The position numbers were made by a program, and so were the translations under genes. A DNA stretch of 64,000 nt from Pedobacter aquatilis. Lineage in GTDB: Bacteria; Bacteroidota; Bacteroidia; Sphingobacteriales; Sphingobacteriaceae. Of the stretch, positions 15,915-22,646 are shown one piece after another. The notes beneath the pieces are model-generated. The model was not told where the DNA came from. It was given only the letters and a program-made list of their open reading frames with translations, and made no database searches. Where the stretch lies: the NCBI RefSeq assembly GCF_030409415.1, contig NZ_JAUFPW010000035.1, forward strand, positions 248,001 to 312,000. Direction: 5' to 3'. Positions within the stretch are counted from its first letter, which is position 1. Every line of letters starts with the position of its first letter.

Positions 15915-15922
15915 TATATTTG
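15915..15922 (+). promoter_or_regulatory. Candidate -7 box upstream of the AraC-type gene
   Basis: TATATTTG is an exact TAnnTTTG match, 153 bases before the ATG at 16076. There is no TTG at the proper distance upstream. The 282-base gap 15794-16075 otherwise holds only a doubtful 31-codon ORF at 15931-16026. Confidence 0.3.
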
Positions 15923-16075
15923 ATAAACAAATGATGGATACTGGTGTTAATAATTTTTATTATAACTTGATCCAGAATTTGTATCAAAACAAATCTATGT
16001 ATGCACTACTTTATTTTGTACTTTAGTTGTATAAGGTTATAATTGTATTCGACGAACAAAACACTTTGAGAGAGC

Positions 16076-16852
16076 ATGATACAACTTGAAGATATCAAGG
16101 GGAGGTTTAAAAGAGATAAGGCATTAAGCGCAGGATATCCAATCAGAGTTCTTATTATTAAGGAAGCAACAGGCTTGCTTTGTATGAATTCTGGAGATTA
16201 TCTATTATCGCCAGGTCGAGTGTTCTTTATTCCTGAAGAAGGTATTATTCGTTTAGAAGGTGAAATTATTTCTGCCTATTGGTTAAGTTTTAGCAGCTTG
16301 CTTTATTCAGAATTTTTGCTTCAACATACTGATTCTCAATCTAAAAATCTTTTTATGATGCTGTCATTTAAAGATTTAACTGCACAACAAGCACAAAAGG
16401 CGTTCACATTATTAGAACAATTAAAAAGAGAAATCGCTGCCAAACGCGATACATCATATTTAGCACAATATTTATCGCTTTTATTAGGTTTTTCTGCTGT
16501 ATTAAATGCAGAGTTGATGGATTTAACTGTAGATGAATTGCAGCAAGTGCTAAGATTTAGAGCGATTTTAGAACAGTACTTTAAGGTTGAAAGAGCCACA
16601 GAATTTTACGCTGCAGGTATGGGCATGTCGTCCAGAAAATTAAATGCATTTCTGAATAAGGCTTTTTCTAAAAATCTACCAGAATTACTCTATTCGCGTT
16701 TGATACGTGAAGCAGAAGAATTATTGATTCATACCGACTACTCAGTTTCTATGATTGCTGAGATATTAGGCTTCGAGCAAGCCAATTCATTTGGAAGTAA
16801 TTTCAAAAAGACAAAGGGTGTTTCGGCTTTAGAATTTAGGAAAATGAATTAG
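16076..16852 (+). CDS. AraC-family transcriptional regulator
   Basis: 258 residues. The N-terminal half resembles the cupin-like effector domain (ATGLLCMNSGDYLLSPGRVF, FIPEEGIIRLEGEI). The C-terminal part from about residue 175 holds two helix-turn-helix units, the second clear in DYSVSMIAEILGFEQANSFG and NFKKTKGVSALEFRK. The effector is unknown. It ends four bases before the converging Nudix regulator, so this region may be a sugar-sensing cluster. Confidence 0.85.
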   Translation: MIQLEDIKGRFKRDKALSAGYPIRVLIIKEATGLLCMNSGDYLLSPGRVFFIPEEGIIRLEGEIISAYWLSFSSLLYSEFLLQHTDSQSKNLFMMLSFKDLTAQQAQKAFTLLEQLKREIAAKRDTSYLAQYLSLLLGFSAVLNAELMDLTVDELQQVLRFRAILEQYFKVERATEFYAAGMGMSSRKLNAFLNKAFSKNLPELLYSRLIREAEELLIHTDYSVSMIAEILGFEQANSFGSNFKKTKGVSALEFRKMN

Positions 16853-16856
16853 CAAT

Positions 16857-17552
16857 TTACTTTGGCTTTGAAATAAAATTTAAAAACGATTGAAACTGTG
16901 CTTTATGTTTTTGTCGGTCTAACTTAAAGTAAAACGCACCTCTTCTCGAACTTGATTTGTCTTTTTCAGTTTGTTTTATCAATAAACCGCTTGCTGTAAT
17001 TTTCCGTATAAAGTTTCTGTTATCAATAGGCGAATCGTAAACCTGCTCGTATAAATTTTGAAGTTGGGGGATGGTAAATTTTTTAGGTAAAAGCTCGAAC
17101 AAAATGGGATGTAATGCTGCCTGATACCTTATTTTATCCATAGCAGCCTTAACCATCTGATTGTGGTCGAATATTAATTCTGGTACATCAGTAATTTTAA
17201 ACCACTCTGCGTGATATTTCTCATTAATCTGAGCGCTGTATTTATTAATATCAATCAAAGCAAAATAAACAACTGAAATTGTTCGCTCTATTGGATCTCG
17301 ATCCGGACTACCATAAGCATTTAATTGTTCCAAATAAACATCATGTAAACCGGTAAGTTCCAACAAAATTCTTTTAGCTGCGCCATCTAAATCTTCATTA
17401 TTTCCAATAAAGCCACCCATTAAACTCCATTTATCTTTAACGGGTTCAATTGCTCTCTTAATTACCAATAATTTAAGTTCGTTGCCGTCGTAACCGAAAA
17501 TAATACAATCTACAGCAACTAAAACTGGTATTTGGTTGATATACTTTGCCAT
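16857..17552 (-). CDS. Nudix-domain transcriptional regulator (NrtR/AraR-like)
   Basis: 231 residues: a Nudix domain (about 1-140) followed by a winged helix (about 150-225; KFTIPQLQNLYEQVYD, NFIRKITASGLLIK). The Nudix box reads GFIGNNEDLDGAAK then RILLELTGL. Against GX5EX7REUXEEXGU, the first Glu of REU is Ile and the second of EE is Leu, so hydrolase activity is unlikely and the domain more probably senses a nucleotide sugar or sugar phosphate. In Bacteroides the related AraR controls arabinose use; other members control NAD synthesis. Here it starts one base after a sugar-phosphomutase-like HAD gene and near aldose 1-epimerase, which favours a sugar role. Confidence 0.85.
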   Translation of the reverse strand: MAKYINQIPVLVAVDCIIFGYDGNELKLLVIKRAIEPVKDKWSLMGGFIGNNEDLDGAAKRILLELTGLHDVYLEQLNAYGSPDRDPIERTISVVYFALIDINKYSAQINEKYHAEWFKITDVPELIFDHNQMVKAAMDKIRYQAALHPILFELLPKKFTIPQLQNLYEQVYDSPIDNRNFIRKITASGLLIKQTEKDKSSSRRGAFYFKLDRQKHKAQFQSFLNFISKPK

Positions 17553-17553
17553 A

Positions 17554-18225
17554 CTAAAAAAGTGTATTTAAAATTGGGTTACTAAAATCATCAATAAACG
17601 CAATAATATTATTATATTCTGAAAACTCATGAATTTCATGTGTGGTTGTAAGCACAATGCATTGCATGCCTGCATTAGCTGCCGATTCAACGCCCTTTGG
17701 CGCATCTTCAAAAACAATACAATATTTGGGTTCAGCACCTAGAGCTTCTGCTGCTTTTAAAAAGGTTTCGGCGTTGGGCTTACTAATTTTAACATCATCC
17801 GCAGAAACTACAGCCTTAAAATAGTGCCTGATGTTTAATCCATCTAAAACAAAATCGATATTAAAAGGTATTGCTGCAGAGCCAATAGCCATTTTGATTT
17901 GCTTTTGACGTGCATTTTCAAAAAATGTATCTAATCCATTTATTAATGCCAAATGCGGCATATAAAGTGCTTGATAACGTTTTTCTTTATCAATAGAAAG
18001 TTGCTCGACCTGTTCTTGAGTGAATTTTTCTGTGCCAAAAACCCTTTCTAAAACCTCAGCATTTTTGCCATACATTTCTTTTTTTACATCAGCATAAGAA
18101 ATTGACTTGCCTAAATCATCGTTCATAATTGCATGCCATGCAAGCGTGTGGTATTCCATATCGTTAATTATGGTTCCATTCAAATCGAAAAGAAAGGCCT
18201 TTGGCTTTAAATCTGTAACGCTCAT
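17554..18225 (-). CDS. HAD hydrolase, beta-phosphoglucomutase-like
   Basis: 223 residues. Motif I reads FLFDLNGTIINDMEYHTLAW, with the nucleophile and general-acid positions as D-L-N, so the second Asp is Asn as in some phosphatases. A helical cap follows (YADVKKEMYGKNAEVLERVF), then motif II AIGSAAIPFNIDFV, motif III around SKPNAETFLKA and motif IV CIVFEDAPKGVESAANAG. Substrates of this group are sugar phosphates. The gene is transcribed toward and directly ahead of the Nudix regulator, so the two form one unit. The Asn for Asp change argues against a true mutase, making a sugar phosphatase more likely. Confidence 0.8.
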   Translation of the reverse strand: MSVTDLKPKAFLFDLNGTIINDMEYHTLAWHAIMNDDLGKSISYADVKKEMYGKNAEVLERVFGTEKFTQEQVEQLSIDKEKRYQALYMPHLALINGLDTFFENARQKQIKMAIGSAAIPFNIDFVLDGLNIRHYFKAVVSADDVKISKPNAETFLKAAEALGAEPKYCIVFEDAPKGVESAANAGMQCIVLTTTHEIHEFSEYNNIIAFIDDFSNPILNTLF

Positions 18226-18298
18226 ATTAAGTTGTACAATATGCTATTTTTTTTGATGTTTTAAAATCGCACCAATAATAAGTCAATTAAATTATAAT

Positions 18299-18311
18299 CG
18301 TTACAATAACG
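18299..18311. promoter_or_regulatory. Candidate operator palindrome CGTTA-N3-TAACG
   Basis: CGTTACAATAACG lies in the 128-base divergent region between the HAD-Nudix regulator operon and the aldose 1-epimerase gene. The position suits autoregulation by the Nudix regulator, but the assignment is inference. Confidence 0.4.
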
Positions 18312-18353
18312 TTATTTTATTTTCATATTTTAGTCGCAACCAAATTATTTGTT

Positions 18354-19502
18354 ATGAAAAGAAACAATTATCAATTTATGCTAGCAGTGTTGTTTGCGTT
18401 ATCGTTCACAGCCTGTAACCAACCTCAAAAAAATACAGTAGATACAGCCGAAACTACTTCAAAAAATGATGCATATACAACTGAAATCGATGGTAAAAAA
18501 GTAGAACTATTTACTTTGAAGAACAAATCGGGTGCATCTGTTACCATTACAAATTATGGCGGGCGAATTGTTTCCCTTTTAGTGCCAGATAAAAATGATA
18601 AACTTACCGATGTAGTTTTAGGCTATGATAGTATTGTATCTTACCGTAAAAAAGGTGAGCCATTTTTTGGAGCTTTGATTGGTCGCTATGGAAATAGAAT
18701 TGGTAAGGGGAAATTTAAACTGGATGGTAAAGAATATAGTTTGCAATTAAACGATGGCGTGAATACACTCCACGGTGGTTTTGATGGTTTCTTTGGAAAA
18801 GTTTGGGATGCAAAGAAAATTGGTGACGATAAAGTCGAATTAAAATATGTTTCTGCGGATGGAGAAGCCGGATATCCAGGTAAGTTGGATGTTAAAGTTA
18901 CTTATACATTTAATGATGATAATGCTTTGAAGATTGATTACGAAGCAAAAACTGATAAAACTACCATTGTTAATTTAACCAACCATGCTTATTTTAATTT
19001 GAATGGTGAGGGCAACAGTTCAATTCTTGATCATGAATTATTTATTGATGCTAACAGATACACACCAGTGGATTCAACTTTAATCCCTACAGGAAAAATA
19101 ACCCCCGTAAAAGGAACTGCCTTTGATTTTACCACCGCAAAAACAATTGGAAAAAATATAGATGATAAAGAAGAGCAATTAAAATTTGGCAAAGGTTACG
19201 ACCATAATTTTGCACTAAATCCGCATGATGGTAACAAAGCAATTGCGAAAGTTAAAAGTACATCAACTGGAATTATTTTAGAGGTTTACACAACAGAACC
19301 TGGTCTTCAATTTTACAGTGGAAACTTTTTAACCGGAGAAACGAAAGATGGTAAAGGAGGGAAATCATATCCACATCGTTCGGCAATTTGCTTAGAAACA
19401 CAGCATTTTCCAGATGCACCAAACCATGCTAACTTTGAATCTACAACGCTAAAACCTGGTTCGGTTTATAAAAGCACTACAACTTACAAGTTTTTAAAAT
19501 AA
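18354..19502 (+). CDS. Aldose 1-epimerase (galactose mutarotase), lipoprotein form
   Basis: 382 residues; interconverts alpha and beta anomers of free aldoses. A lipoprotein signal (LAVLFALSFTAC, C21) puts it in the periplasm or on a membrane. The beta-sandwich mutarotase signatures are present: NYGGRIVSLLVPDKND, GALIGRYGNRIGKGKF, LHGGFDGFFGKVWD, VNLTNHAYFNLNGEGN (catalytic His near residue 210), FGKGYDHNF, and the Glu of AICLETQHFPDAPNH near residue 344. As an exported epimerase it would act on sugars released by the PUL enzymes. It is divergent from the regulator operon. Confidence 0.92.
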   Translation: MKRNNYQFMLAVLFALSFTACNQPQKNTVDTAETTSKNDAYTTEIDGKKVELFTLKNKSGASVTITNYGGRIVSLLVPDKNDKLTDVVLGYDSIVSYRKKGEPFFGALIGRYGNRIGKGKFKLDGKEYSLQLNDGVNTLHGGFDGFFGKVWDAKKIGDDKVELKYVSADGEAGYPGKLDVKVTYTFNDDNALKIDYEAKTDKTTIVNLTNHAYFNLNGEGNSSILDHELFIDANRYTPVDSTLIPTGKITPVKGTAFDFTTAKTIGKNIDDKEEQLKFGKGYDHNFALNPHDGNKAIAKVKSTSTGIILEVYTTEPGLQFYSGNFLTGETKDGKGGKSYPHRSAICLETQHFPDAPNHANFESTTLKPGSVYKSTTTYKFLK

Positions 19503-19503
19503 A

Positions 19504-20325
19504 TTAAAGTTTATAAAAACGGGTAGCATTTTTCAGGAAAAGGTTTTCCTTTTCCTGAAATGTTAACCTCGATGCATAGGCTTCTACAAGTTGAAACCAA
19601 TTAGCATACGGTTTGCTCACCAAAACAACAGGCCAATCGCTGCCATACATTACGCGGTCTGTTCCAAAGCTTTCTATGATGGTATCGAAGCATTCAAAAA
19701 GTTCGGCTTCTTTCCAGTTCTTCCAATCGGCTTCAACTAATAATCCCGAAATTTTACAGCTTACATTTGGATTTTGAGCCAAAATCTTAACATTTTCTTT
19801 CCATTTTTTAACGTTACCACTTTTTATATCAGGTTTTCCGCAATGGTCTAAAACCAAAGGCTGATCATCCAATTTATCAATAAGTTTAATTATATCCGCA
19901 AGCTGATTATGGTAACAAAGTAAATCGTAGGTAAAGTTATAGTTGTTTAATTTTTTTACACCATGGATAAAATCATCCGACAGGAAAAATTCGGCGTTTT
20001 CTGCTTGTAAAACATGCCTGAAACCTTTAATTTTTTTGAAGGAATTCCAATGTTTTAATCTCTCATCCAGCTTTGGGTTTTTTAAATCTACCCAGCCAAC
20101 AATGCCTTTAATAATTTCGTTTTGCTCGGCAAGGGTTAGTAAAAAGTTATTTTCTGCTTCTGATTGATTGGCCTGAACGGCAATGCAACCTGTAATTTTT
20201 AGTTCGTTATAGGTTCGGATTAAATTTTTTGGAGAGAAATCATTGCGGATTACACTCATTTCTTCAGTTATCCAATTATCTCGATTAGCATCGAAATTCC
20301 AAAAATGTACGTGAGCGTCAATCAT
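19504..20325 (-). CDS. Amidohydrolase-family sugar lactonase
   Basis: 273 residues of the amidohydrolase_2 family. It opens MIDAHVHFWNFDANRD, with the metal-binding H-x-H, and carries LVLDHCGKPDIKSGN near residue 177, SCKISGLLVEADWK near 210 and MYGSDWPVVLVSKPY near 237, with the conserved Asp. Relatives include L-fucono-1,5-lactonase and L-rhamnono-gamma-lactonase. It is the last gene of a tight four-gene operon whose other members fit the same route, which makes a lactonase for a 6-deoxy-L-hexonolactone the best guess. Confidence 0.85.
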   Translation of the reverse strand: MIDAHVHFWNFDANRDNWITEEMSVIRNDFSPKNLIRTYNELKITGCIAVQANQSEAENNFLLTLAEQNEIIKGIVGWVDLKNPKLDERLKHWNSFKKIKGFRHVLQAENAEFFLSDDFIHGVKKLNNYNFTYDLLCYHNQLADIIKLIDKLDDQPLVLDHCGKPDIKSGNVKKWKENVKILAQNPNVSCKISGLLVEADWKNWKEAELFECFDTIIESFGTDRVMYGSDWPVVLVSKPYANWFQLVEAYASRLTFQEKENLFLKNATRFYKL

Positions 20326-20331
20326 TTGTAT

Positions 20332-20661
20332 TTAGAGTTTAAAAATTTTTTCCATTAAAATCCATTTTTCGCCTGGTTTTGCACCAGGTAGTGCTTTTTG
20401 ATATTTCCACATTAAGGTTTCCCAATCTTGCACTTTTGAGTTTTCTTCATCTGCTTTTTGCTTTGCTTCGAAAGAAAAATCATCATTCACATCCATAATC
20501 ATAAACAGGCGATTGCCCAATAAATAGATCTCCAGATTTTCGATGCCGCTATCCCTAATGCTCGATTCAATTTCAGGCCAAACTGCTTTATGATGCGTTT
20601 TATACTCCGCAATTAGTTGTTCGTCGTCAATTAAATCAAGTGTCAGACAATATCTTCTCAT
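20332..20661 (-). CDS. L-rhamnose/L-fucose mutarotase
   Basis: 109 residues of the RhaM family: RRYCLTLDLIDDEQLIAEYK, HHKAVWPEIESSIRDSGI with the conserved His-Pro region, LLGNRLFMIMDVNDDFSFEA, and the end DWETLMWKYQKALPGAKPGE then KWILMEKIF. It interconverts anomers of a 6-deoxyhexose before oxidation. It sits between the FAH-family gene (3 bases) and the lactonase gene (6 bases), consistent with one catabolic operon. Confidence 0.9.
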   Translation of the reverse strand: MRRYCLTLDLIDDEQLIAEYKTHHKAVWPEIESSIRDSGIENLEIYLLGNRLFMIMDVNDDFSFEAKQKADEENSKVQDWETLMWKYQKALPGAKPGEKWILMEKIFKL

Positions 20662-20664
20662 GTA

Positions 20665-21513
20665 CTATTTGTAAGCTTTAACGTGTTGTTTACTGCTTCC
20701 AAGTCCGTCGATGCCAAGTTCTACAACATCGCCTTCTTTTAAATACCAAGGCTCAGGTTTTTGCCCCAAACCAACACCTGCAGGAGTTCCGGTTGTAATT
20801 ACATCGCCTGGTAAAAGCGTCATAAACTGACTGATGTACGAAACCATGAACGGCACGTTGAAAATTAAGTTCGATGTATTTCCATCTTGCAAGGTTTTTC
20901 CGTTTACCGTTAACCAAAGGCGTAAATTATGTACATCAGTAATTTCATCCCGCGTCGCAATAAATGGTCCGATAGGAGCGAAGGTATCACAGCTTTTGCC
21001 TTTAACCCATTGTCCGTTTCGTTCTAGCTGAAATTCTCTTTCACTGTAATCGTTGTGCAAAACATAACCTGCAATATGTTCCAGTGCATTTTCTTCTGAA
21101 ACATAACTAGCCTTTTTGCCAATTACAATCGCTAATTCTACTTCCCAATCTGTTTTTTTACTGTTTTTCGGGATGATTAAATCGTCATTCGGGCCAACAA
21201 TTGCCGAAGTTGCCTTAAAAAATAATATCGGCTCTGCCGGAATTGGTGCATTGGTTTCAGCAGCGTGGTCTTTGTAATTTAAACCCACACAAATAATTTT
21301 CGATGGACGGGCAAGCGCTGCACCCAAACGAGCCTTAGCATCAATTTCTGGTAAGTTTGCAGTTTTTATCGCTTCGCGAAGTTTTTCTAAACCATCGCCG
21401 CCAAAAAAATCTTCGTTATAATCGCTAACTAGCGAAGAAACATCATAATATTTATCTTCTATAATTAATCCCGGTTTTTCTGAACCCGGCTCGCCAAATC
21501 GAATTAATTTCAT
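20665..21513 (-). CDS. FAH-family hydrolase, probable 2,4-diketo-3-deoxy-L-fuconate hydrolase
   Basis: 282 residues. N-terminal cap up to about 70, then the fumarylacetoacetase fold: KIICVGLNYKDHAAETNAPI, PILFFKATSAIVGPNDDLII, DWEVELAIVIGKKASYVSEE, GYVLHNDYSEREFQ, GKSCDTFAPIGPFI and DVITTGTPAGVGLGQKPEPW. The acidic metal ligands of the family lie in the WEVELAIVIG and NDYSER segments. In L-fucose and L-rhamnose routes this enzyme splits the diketo acid to pyruvate and lactate. The operon context supports that reading, but FAH enzymes have many substrates. Confidence 0.85.
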   Translation of the reverse strand: MKLIRFGEPGSEKPGLIIEDKYYDVSSLVSDYNEDFFGGDGLEKLREAIKTANLPEIDAKARLGAALARPSKIICVGLNYKDHAAETNAPIPAEPILFFKATSAIVGPNDDLIIPKNSKKTDWEVELAIVIGKKASYVSEENALEHIAGYVLHNDYSEREFQLERNGQWVKGKSCDTFAPIGPFIATRDEITDVHNLRLWLTVNGKTLQDGNTSNLIFNVPFMVSYISQFMTLLPGDVITTGTPAGVGLGQKPEPWYLKEGDVVELGIDGLGSSKQHVKAYK

Positions 21514-21538
21514 TTTATAGTTTTATCTCGTTGTAATT

Positions 21539-22303
21539 TTAATTATTTAAAGTTGTAAATCCACCATCAATCGGGTAATCGCAGCCTGTAATAAACGAAG
21601 CTTCATCGCTACATAAATATAAAGCTAGTGCGCCAACTTCCTCAGGTTTTGCCATTCGACCAATTGGTTGGGTTTTCGAAAGTTTTTCAAACATTTCATC
21701 AATGTTATCGGGATAGTTTTTCTGCAAAAATCCATCAACGAAAGGTGTATGAACACGGGCGGGAGATATGGAATTGCAACGGATGTTTTCAGCGATATAA
21801 TCTTTAGCTACGCTCATAGTCATTGCTTTTACCGCACCTTTTGCAGTGCTATAGGCAAACCTATCTGGCAAACCAATCAGTGCGGCAATGGATGCCATAT
21901 TTATGATAACACCCCCGCCCGAAAGTTTTAACAAAGGAATAGCTGCATATAAACAATTGTAAACGCCTTTAACATTTACACGCATGATGCGGTCAAAATC
22001 TGTTTCTTCTGTGGTATCAGCTTTTCCAATGTGCGCAATGCCGGCATTATTAACCAAAATGTCAATCTTTCCGATCTTATCGAAAGTTTTAATCACGGCC
22101 TGATGATCAGAAACATCACACGCGTAGCTTAATGCACTATTGCCTGCTGATTTTATTTCCTCAATTGCAGCTTTGGCCTGCTCTAAACCAAGTTCAATAA
22201 TGTGTACTTCTGCACCTTGAGCCGCTAAAACGGTTGCTATTGCTTTACCAATTCCGCTACCGCCGCCGGTTACAATTGCTTTTTTATTTTTTAATGAAAA
22301 CAT
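21539..22303 (-). CDS. SDR dehydrogenase, probable 2-keto-3-deoxy-L-fuconate/rhamnonate dehydrogenase
   Basis: 254 residues, classical short-chain dehydrogenase: TGGGSGIGKAIA nucleotide site near residue 12, NNAGIAHIG near 86, catalytic Ser in INMASIAALIG near 138, YSTAK near 151-155, and the C-terminal GCDYPIDGGFTTLNN. An acidic residue at the end of beta-2 (HIIELGLEQA) favours NAD over NADP. It heads the operon with the FAH hydrolase, mutarotase and lactonase. It could instead be the sugar 1-dehydrogenase of the route; sequence alone does not decide. Confidence 0.85.
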   Translation of the reverse strand: MFSLKNKKAIVTGGGSGIGKAIATVLAAQGAEVHIIELGLEQAKAAIEEIKSAGNSALSYACDVSDHQAVIKTFDKIGKIDILVNNAGIAHIGKADTTEETDFDRIMRVNVKGVYNCLYAAIPLLKLSGGGVIINMASIAALIGLPDRFAYSTAKGAVKAMTMSVAKDYIAENIRCNSISPARVHTPFVDGFLQKNYPDNIDEMFEKLSKTQPIGRMAKPEEVGALALYLCSDEASFITGCDYPIDGGFTTLNN

Positions 22304-22550
22304 GCTTTTATTTTGATGTTATGTATGAATTAGCATCGCCGAAATATAGCGAATTTAATACCTTTAAATTACGACACTCATAAATGTTACCTGGTTAGAG
22401 ATAAAATCAATTGCAAATAAAAAAGAATTTGCAAACTGAAAATTGTATCTTCTTGCCTAAATATTATCTAATCTTCGCATTGGTTCATTTTCAGGCCGTT
22501 TTTCAGGTTTAGCTTGCAGAAATTTTACAAACCAGACCTAATATATTACT

Positions 22551-22558
22551 TATATTTG
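22551..22558 (+). promoter_or_regulatory. Candidate -7 box for the first PUL operon
   Basis: TATATTTG is an exact TAnnTTTG match about 90 bases before the ATG at 22647. No TTG lies at the ideal distance, as expected for an activator-dependent promoter. The 343-base divergent gap 22304-22646 holds no gene and no strong palindrome. Confidence 0.35.
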
Positions 22559-22646
22559 AATATTACTTTTATATTTAAATAATATTATAACCAAATATCC
22601 TCAAAAGCTTGTATCAAAACGGCTTTAGAGTTGTAGAGCCAACTGA

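Noticed and set aside
15931..16026. A 31-codon aromatic-rich ORF ahead of the AraC gene, after a TATATTTG box
   Set aside because: The ATG is only 8 bases from the -7 box, and there is no terminator or other leader-like structure after it; probably chance.
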